Source of the DNA: a virus
Strand: one strand, 5' to 3'
DNA length: 39,149 nucleotides
Virus record (IMG/VR): IMGVR_UViG_3300042560_001015
Location: 1-39,149 of that record
The stretch's first letter is position 1; each line of letters starts with the position of its first letter. The notes beneath the pieces were generated by a model. That model did no database searches. It was not told where the DNA came from and saw nothing but the letters and a program-made list of their open reading frames with translations. Both the position numbers and the translations under genes were made by a program. Shown here one piece after another: positions 7,846 to 16,003 of this stretch.

Positions 7846-8445
7846 CTACTTCAGGCGTGCTTCAAGGTCCAAAACGCGACGCTGAAGGTTCTGAATAACG
7901 TAAAGGATCGTGATGCCTTCAGCCGCGTTTGAAAAGCCGAAAGGCGTGCTGCTTGTGATTGCAGCAATTGCGTAGTCAGGCGTTCCAGCCGCATCTGCTG
8001 GCGTGATGGTTGTGAGCGGAGCAACTTCCAATGCTCCGACGCCGCTTGGCTTGATGGCAATGATTGCTTTTGTAGTGCTGACGAATCGCACAACACGCCC
8101 AATGCGGACGCTGCTTGCGCCAAGAGCAACGACAACCGCGTAGTTGTCATCGCCATACGCTGGCATTCCAACGTCGGTAATGGAGTTGAATGTGCCAGTC
8201 AGCTCGAAGTCACCTTCCGTGTAGACCTCGACTTCAATATCGCCATCTGCGCCGCTGGTGTTGTCGGCTTCTGCGACTGCGATGCCAACAAAAGCGTTAA
8301 CGCCTGTTGCAGTGACATCGCAGGCGTATCCGGCTGCGTTTACATAGACCAGCGTTCCTTGATAAATGCGAGTAGACTCCTCGACAGGATAGCTCCGTCG
8401 ATCGCCTTCCTGCACTTTGATGACTTGATTGGCTGTTACAGCCAT
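7846..8445 (-). CDS. DUF2190-like capsid decoration protein, 199 aa
   Basis: A strong GAGGAG ribosome site precedes the ATG. The sequence TRIYQGTLVYVNAAGYACDV, followed by AFVGIAVAEADNTSGADGDIE, is the DUF2190 pattern of small beta proteins that cement the shell. The C-terminal about 25 residues (ILYVIQNLQRRVLDLEARLK) form a coiled coil that could trimerise. Placement between scaffold and capsid matches decoration proteins such as lambda gpD. Confidence 0.75.
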   Translation of the reverse strand: MAVTANQVIKVQEGDRRSYPVEESTRIYQGTLVYVNAAGYACDVTATGVNAFVGIAVAEADNTSGADGDIEVEVYTEGDFELTGTFNSITDVGMPAYGDDNYAVVVALGASSVRIGRVVRFVSTTKAIIAIKPSGVGALEVAPLTTITPADAAGTPDYAIAAITSSTPFGFSNAAEGITILYVIQNLQRRVLDLEARLK

Positions 8446-8498
8446 GGTATTCGCTCCTCAAACAGTGATTGAAAAAGAATCGCCCTTTTGGAGCGTGA

Positions 8499-8933
8499 CT
8501 AACCTGCAGCGTTCATTGGGGCTTTGAGAACGTCAAGACCCTCGTCAACTCGACGCATTGCAACAAACTGATCGACGGTCATGCTTTTAGCGTAACGAGG
8601 CTCGGCCGCAAATTCCGCCTTGTATTTGGCGTTTGGATCGGCGGGAGCTTCTGGCACGTTGCTGAGTGCAGGGTTTTTCTTTGCGACGATGTCACGCAAA
8701 GCTGCCTGCGTTTCTTCAACGCTGAAATTGTTGTCCACAAACAGGTTGAACTTGTCAGGAACTCCCGCAAGGTCAACCAGTGCCCGAATCTTTTTGCAGC
8801 GTGCTCGTTCGTCGGCTGCGAAGTCCGTTGACAAGTCAGGCTTTGCTGCTGTCTCTTCAACTGGCGTCTCAGTCGTGGTCGTTTCTTCGACCGGTGTTTC
8901 TTCTGGCTTCTCAACTTGTGTTTCGTCGGCCAT
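8499..8933 (-). CDS. Nested scaffold protein from an internal start, 144 aa
   Basis: An in-frame ATG at 8933-8931 (MADETQVEKPEE) is preceded by GGGAG seven bases upstream, a better ribosome site than most true starts here. It begins exactly at the junction between the protease domain and the acidic scaffold domain. The layout copies lambda C/Nu3, where the scaffold is made separately from the same frame. The product is inferred. Confidence 0.65.
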   Translation of the reverse strand: MADETQVEKPEETPVEETTTTETPVEETAAKPDLSTDFAADERARCKKIRALVDLAGVPDKFNLFVDNNFSVEETQAALRDIVAKKNPALSNVPEAPADPNAKYKAEFAAEPRYAKSMTVDQFVAMRRVDEGLDVLKAPMNAAG

Positions 8934-9632
8934 TACAGGCTCCCTGTTTGATAGATAGCGGTCAAGGAAACTGTTGATACGACCCCTGACCACTTCGGGT
9001 TCCGCATCGCCAAAATACGTGGAAAGCAATACTGTCGCCTGCGCTGGCAGGTTTCGCAGATCCGGCGTAGTCAAGTCGAACATTCCACCGCGTGTTGCGG
9101 CTGGCTCGTCAACGATGTCTCCGGCCCGGATGTCAGAAAATCGCATTGGCCACTTTTCGCCCGTCTTTTTCTTGTCGAACTCTTCGAGGCTTGCATAATC
9201 CAGCCGAGTCGCCAGCGATACGCCAAACGCTTCAGGATCGCTTTCAGCCAAGTCCATGACATAGGTGCCAAGGTCGCCTTGTGGGCTCTTAAAAGCAGCG
9301 TCTGCCAAGTGCAGGTCGCCACGTAGCGTTCCGCCGTCGACGCGAACGTTCTTCCACCGACCGAGATAACTGCCCATGCCATCGCTGGACATGTTTGGAT
9401 GAGTGAATCGAGCCTTCGCACCGTTGTTGCCTTTGCTCATCATCTTTTGAGCTTGTGCCAACGATTCTGCATCCACGGTCCACGGCCTCGCATCGCCGTT
9501 GTTGAGGTCGCCAACCTGCATCAGATTGGCCCCGAACACGATGTTAGCTTTTCGATCGACCTTCGATGGCAACTCGGCCTGACGTGTTGTTCTGAACAAT
9601 GCTGGATCTGCTATAGTGTCAAGCTGTGGCAT
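8499..9632 (-). CDS. Capsid maturation protease with C-terminal scaffold, 377 aa
   Basis: The N-terminal about 200 residues resemble phage prohead proteases of the Mu gpI / S49-S78 kind. They carry ARFTHPNMSSDGMGSYLGRW (candidate catalytic His), FGVSL (candidate Ser) and GDIVDEPAATRGGMF. After residue 233 comes an acidic, Thr/Glu/Pro-rich linker and then a helical scaffold domain ending in RRVDEGLDVLKAPMNAAG. An internal in-frame start at 8933 probably yields free scaffold. The gene overlaps the portal gene by 14 bases. Catalytic residues are assigned by pattern, not by alignment. Confidence 0.82.
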   Translation of the reverse strand: MPQLDTIADPALFRTTRQAELPSKVDRKANIVFGANLMQVGDLNNGDARPWTVDAESLAQAQKMMSKGNNGAKARFTHPNMSSDGMGSYLGRWKNVRVDGGTLRGDLHLADAAFKSPQGDLGTYVMDLAESDPEAFGVSLATRLDYASLEEFDKKKTGEKWPMRFSDIRAGDIVDEPAATRGGMFDLTTPDLRNLPAQATVLLSTYFGDAEPEVVRGRINSFLDRYLSNREPVMADETQVEKPEETPVEETTTTETPVEETAAKPDLSTDFAADERARCKKIRALVDLAGVPDKFNLFVDNNFSVEETQAALRDIVAKKNPALSNVPEAPADPNAKYKAEFAAEPRYAKSMTVDQFVAMRRVDEGLDVLKAPMNAAG

Positions 9633-11262
9633 TCTGCACCCCCCGAACTGCTTTTGCCGATGCCGATGGCTTGCCGACTGGTGCAGGCATCGCGTTTGGA
9701 TCTGGTAGCCCTAACGCTTGCCGAGCGTTCATGATTCTGGCCTCTGACTTCATCTTGGCCATCGCTTCGCGTTCTCGCTGAGCCAACGTCTCGTCGAAGT
9801 CTCTGCCTCTTGCAGCAAGGGATTCTGTTTCCGTCTGCAGTCCGCCAGCGATGGCCGCCAGGTCTGCGGTGACTTCTTTTTCAGGATCAACCCACGGCCA
9901 ACCCGGGGGAATCCATGCGTGTTGCAGGAAGTGGTCACGATTTTCCTCGTACTTGACGGGATCAATCTTGATTGCGCCTTCGAATACGCATTGATCGATA
10001 AAACGATGCCAAACCGGCTCCAATGTTCGCTCAATCAGGCATTGCTGCCACACCTTGAACGTAATGCGGCCATCGATCAGGGCGAGTCGTCCGCCGCTGA
10101 AGTTGTTCGTAAACTGCTTTGCAAGGAGTTCATAAGGGTAACGAATTGCAGCCGCAACGCCGTGCAAAGCCCACTCAACATACGGCGCGAGCGTCGTTCC
10201 CGGTCTTGCTGGATCAGAGAACGCCACACCTTCTCCGTCAGCGAGATATTGAATAGTTCCGGGGGACAAGTCTTCAAGATTGCTTCTCGATCGACCTTGC
10301 TCAGCAAGGACCATCGGATCAGTTACGCCAGTGATAAAAGCCGAATGACAGGCTGCGACCTGTTCAGCTACGAGGTTTGCGTAAACGAAGTCCTTCAGGT
10401 CTTTCAGCCGCCCCATTGCAGGAGACAGCCACGGAACTCCGCGAAGTTGCCCTGGGAAAAGTTCCTCGTATGAATGCAGGATCTGCGTTCCAAGGTCTTT
10501 TTCGTCTTCGCCCTGATCGTAGGCTTCGGAGTCGTTTGGATGCGATTTCCGCACGTAGGCAGAGACTGGGAATCCCTGCTGATCGAGACGCAAACCGAGT
10601 CGCCTTCGCTGTCCCGGCTTTATGGACCCGTAGCCCACAACTGGAATTCGCTGCGGCGATATCACCTGCACAGTGAGCGTGACGGGCTTTAGCGGATTAT
10701 CATCATCTGCCAGTTCAAGCCAATTCTCGCCAAACAGCCCGTTGCATCGCTCAAGCTGTCGTTGCTTGGAATAGAATTTCTCGATCTTTGCCCATCGAGA
10801 AAACAGCCATTCCGCCATCACATTAAATTCTTCAGCCTGTGTTGGCGTCAGAATTCCACGTTCTGGCTGAACTCGCGATTGCGGGCGAATCCCTGTGCCG
10901 ACGACGTTGTCAACGCGGCCATTGATTGCGGACGATGCGTAGCAGTCGTTTCGGTACAGGTCCAAAGATCGGTCGATTAGCGTTTCTAACTCAGTCGACA
11001 ACTGATCGTTGCTGCTCAACTTGCTGGCGAGCCACTTTTCGCCGCGAAGACGATCGTTTTCTGCACCTTCGTAAGCTGAAAATCGCTCCGCAACCCGCTC
11101 AGCCATTGCCATGCGCAAGACGTGGTCGACTCGGCTTTTGACTCGGCGGGATGCTTCTTCCGGATTGATCCGAAAAAGCTTCTTTTCTTCGCGGGTTTGC
11201 CGTGCTGCTTCTTTGACCTGTCGAACCAGATCCGACTGTTGTTTTTCCTGCACTTCGTTCAT
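9619..11262 (-). CDS. Portal protein, lambda gpB family, 547 aa
   Basis: It forms the dodecameric ring through which DNA is packaged and ejected. Landmarks are YRNDCYASSAINGRVDNVVG (N-terminal stem region), QVISPQRIPV, the FPGQLRGVPWLSPAM segment and NNFSGGRLALIDG near residue 400, all typical of the lambda-type portal. About 547 aa is in the usual range (lambda gpB 533). Its ATG overlaps the stop of the small upstream gene (ATGA), and its end overlaps the protease start, as in lambda W-B-C order. Confidence 0.93.
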   Translation of the reverse strand: MNEVQEKQQSDLVRQVKEAARQTREEKKLFRINPEEASRRVKSRVDHVLRMAMAERVAERFSAYEGAENDRLRGEKWLASKLSSNDQLSTELETLIDRSLDLYRNDCYASSAINGRVDNVVGTGIRPQSRVQPERGILTPTQAEEFNVMAEWLFSRWAKIEKFYSKQRQLERCNGLFGENWLELADDDNPLKPVTLTVQVISPQRIPVVGYGSIKPGQRRRLGLRLDQQGFPVSAYVRKSHPNDSEAYDQGEDEKDLGTQILHSYEELFPGQLRGVPWLSPAMGRLKDLKDFVYANLVAEQVAACHSAFITGVTDPMVLAEQGRSRSNLEDLSPGTIQYLADGEGVAFSDPARPGTTLAPYVEWALHGVAAAIRYPYELLAKQFTNNFSGGRLALIDGRITFKVWQQCLIERTLEPVWHRFIDQCVFEGAIKIDPVKYEENRDHFLQHAWIPPGWPWVDPEKEVTADLAAIAGGLQTETESLAARGRDFDETLAQREREAMAKMKSEARIMNARQALGLPDPNAMPAPVGKPSASAKAVRGVQNATA

Positions 11263-11492
11263 CGCTGGAACCTCACAAGGTTCTTGCGACCAGCGAGGCC
11301 AGTTCCAGCCTGTGATCGGAGGTCAGCGATTCGTGCATCAAGCTCAGCGAGCCATGTTGATGTCGGCTCTTTTTGAACAGTTTGGCCGTCGACTGAATAC
11401 GAAACTACTGGAGATCCAGACGCGAGGGCTGATTCAACCTTGTCGCGAATGTTCTCAAACAGCGTTAAGCGTTCAGATGCTGAGCGTGCCAT
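11259..11492 (-). CDS. gpW-like head-tail joining protein, 77 aa
   Basis: A small helical protein with GSPVVSYSVDGQTVQ and STWLAELDARIADLRSQ, resembling lambda gpW and related head completion proteins that bind under the portal. It sits between terminase and portal genes, where lambda gpW lies. The start could also be five codons upstream at 11507; I prefer the ATG at 11492 for its fit to the family start. Neither start has a strong ribosome site. ATGA overlap with the portal gene. Confidence 0.7.
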   Translation of the reverse strand: MARSASERLTLFENIRDKVESALASGSPVVSYSVDGQTVQKEPTSTWLAELDARIADLRSQAGTGLAGRKNLVRFQR

Positions 11493-11498
11493 GCCAGC

Positions 11499-11642
11499 AT
11501 GTTGCATTGGCTACGCGATTGGCGGTATGCTGCTCCTCCAGACATCTGGAACCAACATTGGAGAACGCTGTGCAGAGAACTCAAATCATTAGCCGAAAAT
11601 GCCGCCGATGTCGCAAGAGAACACGGTTCGAACGCCACGTAA
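11499..11642 (+). CDS. Possible small plus-strand ORF, 47 aa
   Basis: An open frame on the plus strand with four tryptophans (HWLRDW, IWNQHW), ending in REHGSNAT. It starts 7 bases from the divergent gpW-like gene and overlaps the 61-aa gene downstream by 73 bases in another frame. It has no clear ribosome site. It lies in a gap where the minus strand holds no gene. I list it because its composition looks protein-like, but it may be chance. Confidence 0.3.
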   Translation: MLHWLRDWRYAAPPDIWNQHWRTLCRELKSLAENAADVAREHGSNAT

Positions 11643-11755
11643 CGGCAATGGGATGCGGTGATCTGCTGCTAGTGATTGCTACCCTCGGCCTGTGGCTGAT
11701 TCTGCGGTGGCTGTTTACTCCGGGATATCGCTGTTCTATTTGTGGCGGGAAATAA
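11570..11755 (+). CDS. Plus-strand zinc-ribbon membrane protein, 61 aa (moron-like)
   Basis: It starts at GTG 11570 with GGAG six bases upstream and ends at TAA 11753-11755, exactly next to the convergent stop of the 65-aa minus gene. The protein has one CxxC pair near residue 11 (CRRC), a hydrophobic segment (DLLLVIATLGLWLILRWLF) and a second CxxC at the C-terminus (CSICGGK). This is the pattern of small bacterial zinc-ribbon membrane proteins. It is the best-supported gene on the opposite strand. Its orientation and isolation suggest a separately acquired accessory gene (moron), possibly expressed at a different time. The function is unknown. Confidence 0.6.
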   Translation: MQRTQIISRKCRRCRKRTRFERHVTAMGCGDLLLVIATLGLWLILRWLFTPGYRCSICGGK

Positions 11756-11953
11756 TCAGCCGATCTTTACCACGGTCTGAAACCGATGCCCGCAACCACA
11801 CGCCCGGTATTGAGTCTTAAACTCGGCACCGCTTTGTGTTCCGTCGACCCTCGCGAATTGTCCGCAGATCGGGCATAGTCCATGCCCTGGCACCTGATGC
11901 CACTGGTGATAAACTCGTTTCTGCACATATCCCGGCTCTTTCAGTGGCTTCAC
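11756..11953 (-). CDS. Small zinc-ribbon protein, 65 aa
   Basis: The ATGA overlap with the terminase gene supports the start at 11953. It contains CPICG near residue 27 and CGCG near residue 52, a four-cysteine metal site, flanked by basic residues. Such proteins follow the large terminase gene in several phages and may bind nucleic acid. The function is not established. Confidence 0.65.
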   Translation of the reverse strand: MKPLKEPGYVQKRVYHQWHQVPGHGLCPICGQFARVDGTQSGAEFKTQYRACGCGHRFQTVVKIG

Positions 11954-13971
11954 TTGCGTTTCCTTACAAAAGGCTCTGCTTTTTTCCCTGAAATCACGCC
12001 ATTTGTCGGCGTATTCTCTGCCCTTTTCCGTGCCTTTTCTGACTCATATTCCGCTACGCTGATTCCCACCAGCGACATATAACACGCATCGAGCAAGTGA
12101 TTTCTCGTGAATGTCTGAACCCATTTTCTGACCGTTCCTTTACCAACTTCGAATTGAGTCGTTTCGCGTTCGGCCGTCAGTTGCTTTGCTACTTCAATCC
12201 GGCCTTCAACCTTTTCAGACTTCGGCAAGAGCAACGCCGCCGAGCTGTCAGCCGCCACGGTCAACGACTGGTGAACTCTTCGCTTCCAGTGATCTGCGTT
12301 GTTCTCCAGTTCCCGGAAACGTTTGTTGCCGCGAGTCAAAATCACATCATGCCAGCCCTCGCCAATCTGGTGCATCTGTCGATTCTTGTTCTGCGGAGCC
12401 ACGTAGGCAGATCCGGAGTGCTGCTTAAACCCGAAGCCCTTTGCACGCCTCCAAAGCTGATGTTCGTTCAGCCCCTCTCGAATCGTGTCTGTTTCCCATC
12501 CGATGTCGATCAACGCGATATCGATTCCGCGAAGTCCTGTCAGCCCCTCGACCTCCCACCCTTTATCGAACTTCTCCTGCAAATATCTGATTGCCTGCTT
12601 CAATGCTGTTTTCAGGTCGCTCGCTTCTCTCAAAACGGGCTCAAAACCGTAGTCGATGCAAATTGGCTGACCATTTGCCCGCTTTGCCGTCACAAACCAA
12701 TCGAGCTGCTTTTCTCGAACGTCAACTCCAGCCGCGATCGTGACAACATCGGACGGCATTAACCCGCGTTTCCACTGGCTTTGCCGGTGCATTACCGTCC
12801 GGAAATCCAATGGTTCAACGTCTTGCTCTTTTGGCTTTGCTGGTAGTGCCCACGTCCATTGAAGGAGTTCCTTTTCTGCGTTGTCCTGATCAACTTCGCG
12901 TGCCCCTTTCCATTCATCGGCCCCGACGATCCCGGCCGTTACGAATGTGTTCGTTGCTGCCGAATACCTGAACCCCATTGTCTTCGATGCGACGATCTGG
13001 CCCGTGATTGTTCCGTCAGACAGGATCGACTGACCTTTGTGCCTGACCTTGCAGTTCGTCAATTGTTTCAGCCGCACAGCATCATCAAACAGAATTCCGC
13101 AGCACGGACAGGCCCACCGACTGTTGAGTTCCGCGACATCCTCAGTCGTTGCATCCTGCCAGCCAATCAAGTTGTCTCGCCCCGGGCACATCCACTCGTC
13201 ACAAGCGTGGCATTGAATGACGACCTCTCCGGCCGTCCCGTTGCCCCACTCCTGCCAGATGCGGCCCTGCTCAATCGTCACTGTTGATTCAAGATAAATG
13301 CGAGCCTGTCCACTGGCACGGTAAGCCCTAACGCGGCCTTCCATCTGCTTGAGCTTTGTCGCTTCGTCTGATGTCCCGCCAACTTGATCAAGGTGGGAAA
13401 CCTCCGTGACGACCAGAATCGGACCTGTGAAGCCCGCTCGCTTTTCATCGCCTCCGCCAGCCGTGATGAACTTCAAATTGCTACCGTTGCCGAATTGAAT
13501 TAGCTCCGGCGTTCCACCATTAGATCCGGCACCCTTCCGCGGTAAATACTTCGCAAACTGGCTCGCCTCGATTGCCGGTTTAATGTCCAGTTTCCACTTG
13601 TCGTTCGCCATATCCATTGAAGGCAAACCGAACAGTACCGTCTGATTTCTTTCGAACAAATGGTATAGAATCGGGATAACGACGAATGCCAGCGTTTTGC
13701 CTGACTGCTGCGGACCGGTGCAGGCATATCGAAACCAGTTGCCCGAGTCCACTTCGCGAAAAAAAGCTCCATGTGCCGGTTGTCGTGAGATCCTGAAACG
13801 CTGCCCCTGAAATGGTCCATCCGGAAGAATAATTTCCTGCTCTGCGAAGTCTGAGATTGACCGATAACGCGCAAAGATTGCGATTCGCTGAAACGCTTCC
13901 CGGAGTGCTTTGGCTCCAGGGATCGCGTAATCAGTCCACGTCTGTTTCGATTGTGGAACTATCATGTCCAT
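11950..13971 (-). CDS. Terminase large subunit, lambda GpA family, 673 aa
   Basis: The ATP-driven DNA packaging motor and nuclease. Residues 85-93 hold the Walker A loop (TGPQQSGKT), Walker B is about residue 185 (ILVVTEVSH), and the STVT coupling motif follows at about 228. A zinc-binding loop with CHAC and CPCC pairs lies near 252-300, as in other GpA proteins. The C-terminal nuclease part has VTIAAGVDVREKQLDWFV and a conserved Asp in IALIDIGWET. At 673 aa it is close to lambda gpA (641). It overlaps the small subunit gene by 41 bases. This class usually cuts at cos sites. Confidence 0.95.
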   Translation of the reverse strand: MDMIVPQSKQTWTDYAIPGAKALREAFQRIAIFARYRSISDFAEQEIILPDGPFQGQRFRISRQPAHGAFFREVDSGNWFRYACTGPQQSGKTLAFVVIPILYHLFERNQTVLFGLPSMDMANDKWKLDIKPAIEASQFAKYLPRKGAGSNGGTPELIQFGNGSNLKFITAGGGDEKRAGFTGPILVVTEVSHLDQVGGTSDEATKLKQMEGRVRAYRASGQARIYLESTVTIEQGRIWQEWGNGTAGEVVIQCHACDEWMCPGRDNLIGWQDATTEDVAELNSRWACPCCGILFDDAVRLKQLTNCKVRHKGQSILSDGTITGQIVASKTMGFRYSAATNTFVTAGIVGADEWKGAREVDQDNAEKELLQWTWALPAKPKEQDVEPLDFRTVMHRQSQWKRGLMPSDVVTIAAGVDVREKQLDWFVTAKRANGQPICIDYGFEPVLREASDLKTALKQAIRYLQEKFDKGWEVEGLTGLRGIDIALIDIGWETDTIREGLNEHQLWRRAKGFGFKQHSGSAYVAPQNKNRQMHQIGEGWHDVILTRGNKRFRELENNADHWKRRVHQSLTVAADSSAALLLPKSEKVEGRIEVAKQLTAERETTQFEVGKGTVRKWVQTFTRNHLLDACYMSLVGISVAEYESEKARKRAENTPTNGVISGKKAEPFVRKRK

Positions 13972-14410
13972 AAATTCGCTCTAGGTTTGACAGCACCTCG
14001 CGATTTGCTTCCTCAATCAACTCCAGCGTGTCGGTATCGCCTTTTCGCTTCACATGCTCCGCAACCCTTCTCAGCGGCCCAAACAATGCTGGTGCCGCAT
14101 CCTCAAAGTCATTCAGCATGATCACTTGGCCGCGAGTCTGAGCGAGCTTAATTTCTTCCTGTGCTGCCCTCGCTTGCCGGTATCGTTCAAGCCCGTCTGA
14201 GTCGTCGCCAGCCAGCAGGCTCTCATCTGTTGGGACTGGGTTTGCCTCTTTTCTGAGATACCACCAAACGCAAACCGCATAAATTTCCGCCAGTCCGTTC
14301 TTGTCGAACTCGGGAAACGATGGATCGGGCTTCATTTTGGCGATTGCCTGATGTGACACGCCAAGAATCCGCGACAACTCAGCCTGATTTACTCGCTTTC
14401 TGAATGCCAT
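13931..14410 (-). CDS. Terminase small subunit, Nu1-like, 159 aa
   Basis: It recognises the packaging site. The N-terminus is a winged-helix DNA-binding domain (VNQAELSRILGVSHQAIAKM). The middle has ERYRQARAAQEEIKLAQTRG, a helix shared by Nu1 proteins, followed by VIMLNDFEDA. The C-terminus is acidic and overlaps the large subunit start, where it should contact TerL. The 72-nt gap before it contains two tandem ATGTTTC repeats on the plus strand that might belong to a packaging site. Confidence 0.85.
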   Translation of the reverse strand: MAFRKRVNQAELSRILGVSHQAIAKMKPDPSFPEFDKNGLAEIYAVCVWWYLRKEANPVPTDESLLAGDDSDGLERYRQARAAQEEIKLAQTRGQVIMLNDFEDAAPALFGPLRRVAEHVKRKGDTDTLELIEEANREVLSNLERIYGHDSSTIETDVD

Positions 14411-14482
14411 TGATGGTGGTAACCATGTTTCGATGTTTCAAACACAAAAAAATGAGGACGAACAAGCCCTGCGCGGCGTCAT

Positions 14483-14881
14483 TTACCTCTCGGAAGGACC
14501 CCTAACTCTGCCCCGTGCTGCCTCAGCCACCTTCGTGCACCATTCAATGAATTCATGTTCTGTCATCGTGCCTTTCATTCTGTTGATCACCTTATGAACG
14601 AAATGCACATTCCGCATCACATGCTGCCCACCACGAGACAAAGGTACCCTGTGGTCCAGTGACGCTGTACTTGTCGTTAGCGGCTCGCCTGTTAATCCGC
14701 ACGAGAAATAATTCTCATCCAATTGTTTTAGGAGTTTTACTGTGGTGACTGCATCACAGTCTTGCGAATCATTCTCTTCCTGTGGTTTGACATAGTGTTG
14801 CTGATGTGCGTTCGCCAAACCCTGTATGCATCCCAATGCACTATTCTGGTTCGACACGATAACCGTGCGAGGTCTTCCCAT
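14483..14881 (-). CDS. HNH endonuclease, 132 aa
   Basis: A strong AAAGGAG ribosome site five bases before ATG 14881 supports this start. Residues 60-105 contain the HNH fold: CGLTGEPL, LDHRVPLSRGG (D76 H77), then RNVHFVHKVINRMKG (N91, H96). The protein lies directly before the terminase genes. In HK97-like phages an HNH protein in this place is needed for terminase cutting at cos, so a packaging role is as likely as homing. It shares 145 bases with the upstream zinc-finger gene in another frame. Confidence 0.85.
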   Translation of the reverse strand: MGRPRTVIVSNQNSALGCIQGLANAHQQHYVKPQEENDSQDCDAVTTVKLLKQLDENYFSCGLTGEPLTTSTASLDHRVPLSRGGQHVMRNVHFVHKVINRMKGTMTEHEFIEWCTKVAEAARGRVRGPSER

Positions 14882-15441
14882 GATCGCTCCTTTATCAATG
14901 TGTTTTTCTGAGGTCGCCCATCCATCACTAATCTATTCGTGTTGCAGGAAACGGCGGATTTTATTCTTCGTTCCCACTCCGAAACTGATTCATTGTGTAA
15001 ACATGTGAGCGCCGTCGCATTCTCGCACAGCCTCTGCCACTGCCTACGTTTACTTATGGTTTTGGCCTTTGCCGCTTTCTGCGTTCCCCTCATCCATGCC
15101 TTAAACTTCGTGCGGCTGTTGTGGCAATGTTGAGAGCAGAACTTTGCTGGCTTCTCCTTCAATCTTGATGGCTTCACGCAAAACGCTTTACCACACCACT
15201 TGCATTCTCTTTTGACGTTTTTTGTGTTCTTGGCTGATATCTGCTGCGATCTGCATTTCGGCGAACATGTTTGCTTCTGGCGATCTAGGCAATGAAACAC
15301 TGTCCCGCAATTTGAACATGCTGTTTGCTTAACCGAATCACGGCACTCACGACTACAAAACGATCCATTCTTACCCGGTGCTCCATGTCGAAAAAACACA
15401 ACTTCGCAGGCATCACACTTCCGCTGTTCCATCCTGTTCAT
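14737..15441 (-). CDS. Multi-zinc-finger protein, 234 aa
   Basis: Three treble-clef-like cysteine knots are visible in the first 110 residues: CDACEVVF...FCSREC, CSNCGTVF...CSPKC and CKWCGKAF...FCSQHC. A basic, Trp- and Arg-containing C-terminal part follows. Similar fingers occur next to HNH nucleases and in transposon-like proteins. I prefer the ATG at 15441, in a TGATG overlap. Its last 48 codons overlap the HNH gene in a different frame. It may be a partner of the HNH protein or the N-terminal half of a formerly single nuclease. Confidence 0.7.
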   Translation of the reverse strand: MNRMEQRKCDACEVVFFRHGAPGKNGSFCSRECRDSVKQTACSNCGTVFHCLDRQKQTCSPKCRSQQISAKNTKNVKRECKWCGKAFCVKPSRLKEKPAKFCSQHCHNSRTKFKAWMRGTQKAAKAKTISKRRQWQRLCENATALTCLHNESVSEWERRIKSAVSCNTNRLVMDGRPQKNTLIKERSWEDLARLSCRTRIVHWDAYRVWRTHISNTMSNHRKRMIRKTVMQSPQ

Positions 15442-15791
15442 CACAGCACCTTCACTTTGAGAATCGCTTGCTCCGTCCCCGCTGATGTGGTGAATGTAAA
15501 CGTCAGCGTTGCTGTGTATTCGTCGTCGTCATCGCCTGCTGTTCCCGCAGCCATTGTCCAGCGAATTCCGGTGTTCGCCTCAATGGTAAGTGCGTTTCCT
15601 TGCTGATCGTAATCACTTGTATCGGTTGAAATGATTGAAATCGTAGATAGCGTCAACAGGGCATCATCAGCGGTGATACCGCTCACGGCAGTGATCGTCC
15701 TGCCCTTGATCGCTTCACCGAGATCATAATAATAAATCTTCGCTTCTCCGGTTCGATGCACAAGGATGTCTTGCGTTGAGCAGCACGTCAT
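15441..15791 (-). CDS. Ig-like or beta-sandwich virion protein, 116 aa
   Basis: The ATGA overlap fixes the start. The sequence is beta-rich with AVSGITADDALLTLSTISI and ends EYTATLTFTFTTSAGTEQA. This looks like a small bacterial Ig-like domain. It is part of the tail fibre gene set, so it may be a fibre accessory or decoration protein. No enzyme motif is present. Confidence 0.6.
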   Translation of the reverse strand: MTCCSTQDILVHRTGEAKIYYYDLGEAIKGRTITAVSGITADDALLTLSTISIISTDTSDYDQQGNALTIEANTGIRWTMAAGTAGDDDDEYTATLTFTFTTSAGTEQAILKVKVL

Positions 15792-16003
15792 TGTCTTCCC
15801 CTTGCCACTGCGGTTCTGCTTCTAAACTCTGCGACGCCTGTTCTTGATCGTGTTTCCGTTGTGGCTGTTCTGCTTCTGACTTGTGCAACCAATGTTCCCG
15901 CTGCAATTTCACTGGCCGCGACATCACCGCCAGCCAGCCCCCACGTCCGAAACGCAAAGCCCTGAAACGCAAACCCTCGTTGTGCAAATCTTCCCGTGCT
16001 CAT
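15788..16003 (-). CDS. Small Arg/Ala repeat protein, 71 aa
   Basis: Starts in an ATGA overlap with the 291-aa gene and ends in an ATGA overlap with the 116-aa gene, so it is clearly part of the operon. It has an aromatic stretch (FAFQGFAFRTW) and three 9-residue units beginning RSRT. The function is unknown; it may be a small fibre component. Confidence 0.55.
   Translation of the reverse strand: MSTGRFAQRGFAFQGFAFRTWGLAGGDVAASEIAAGTLVAQVRSRTATTETRSRTGVAEFRSRTAVARGRQ

Noticed and set aside
11111-11755. 214-aa plus-strand open frame as a whole
   Set aside because: Its first two thirds lie antisense to the portal and gpW-like genes. Only the last 61 codons, with their own ribosome site, look like a gene.
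14411-14482. Possible terminator before the small terminase gene
   Set aside because: There is a run of seven Ts on the minus strand, but the preceding stem is only about 4 bp, and termination here would silence terminase. The tandem ATGTTTC words nearby are too short to call a packaging site.
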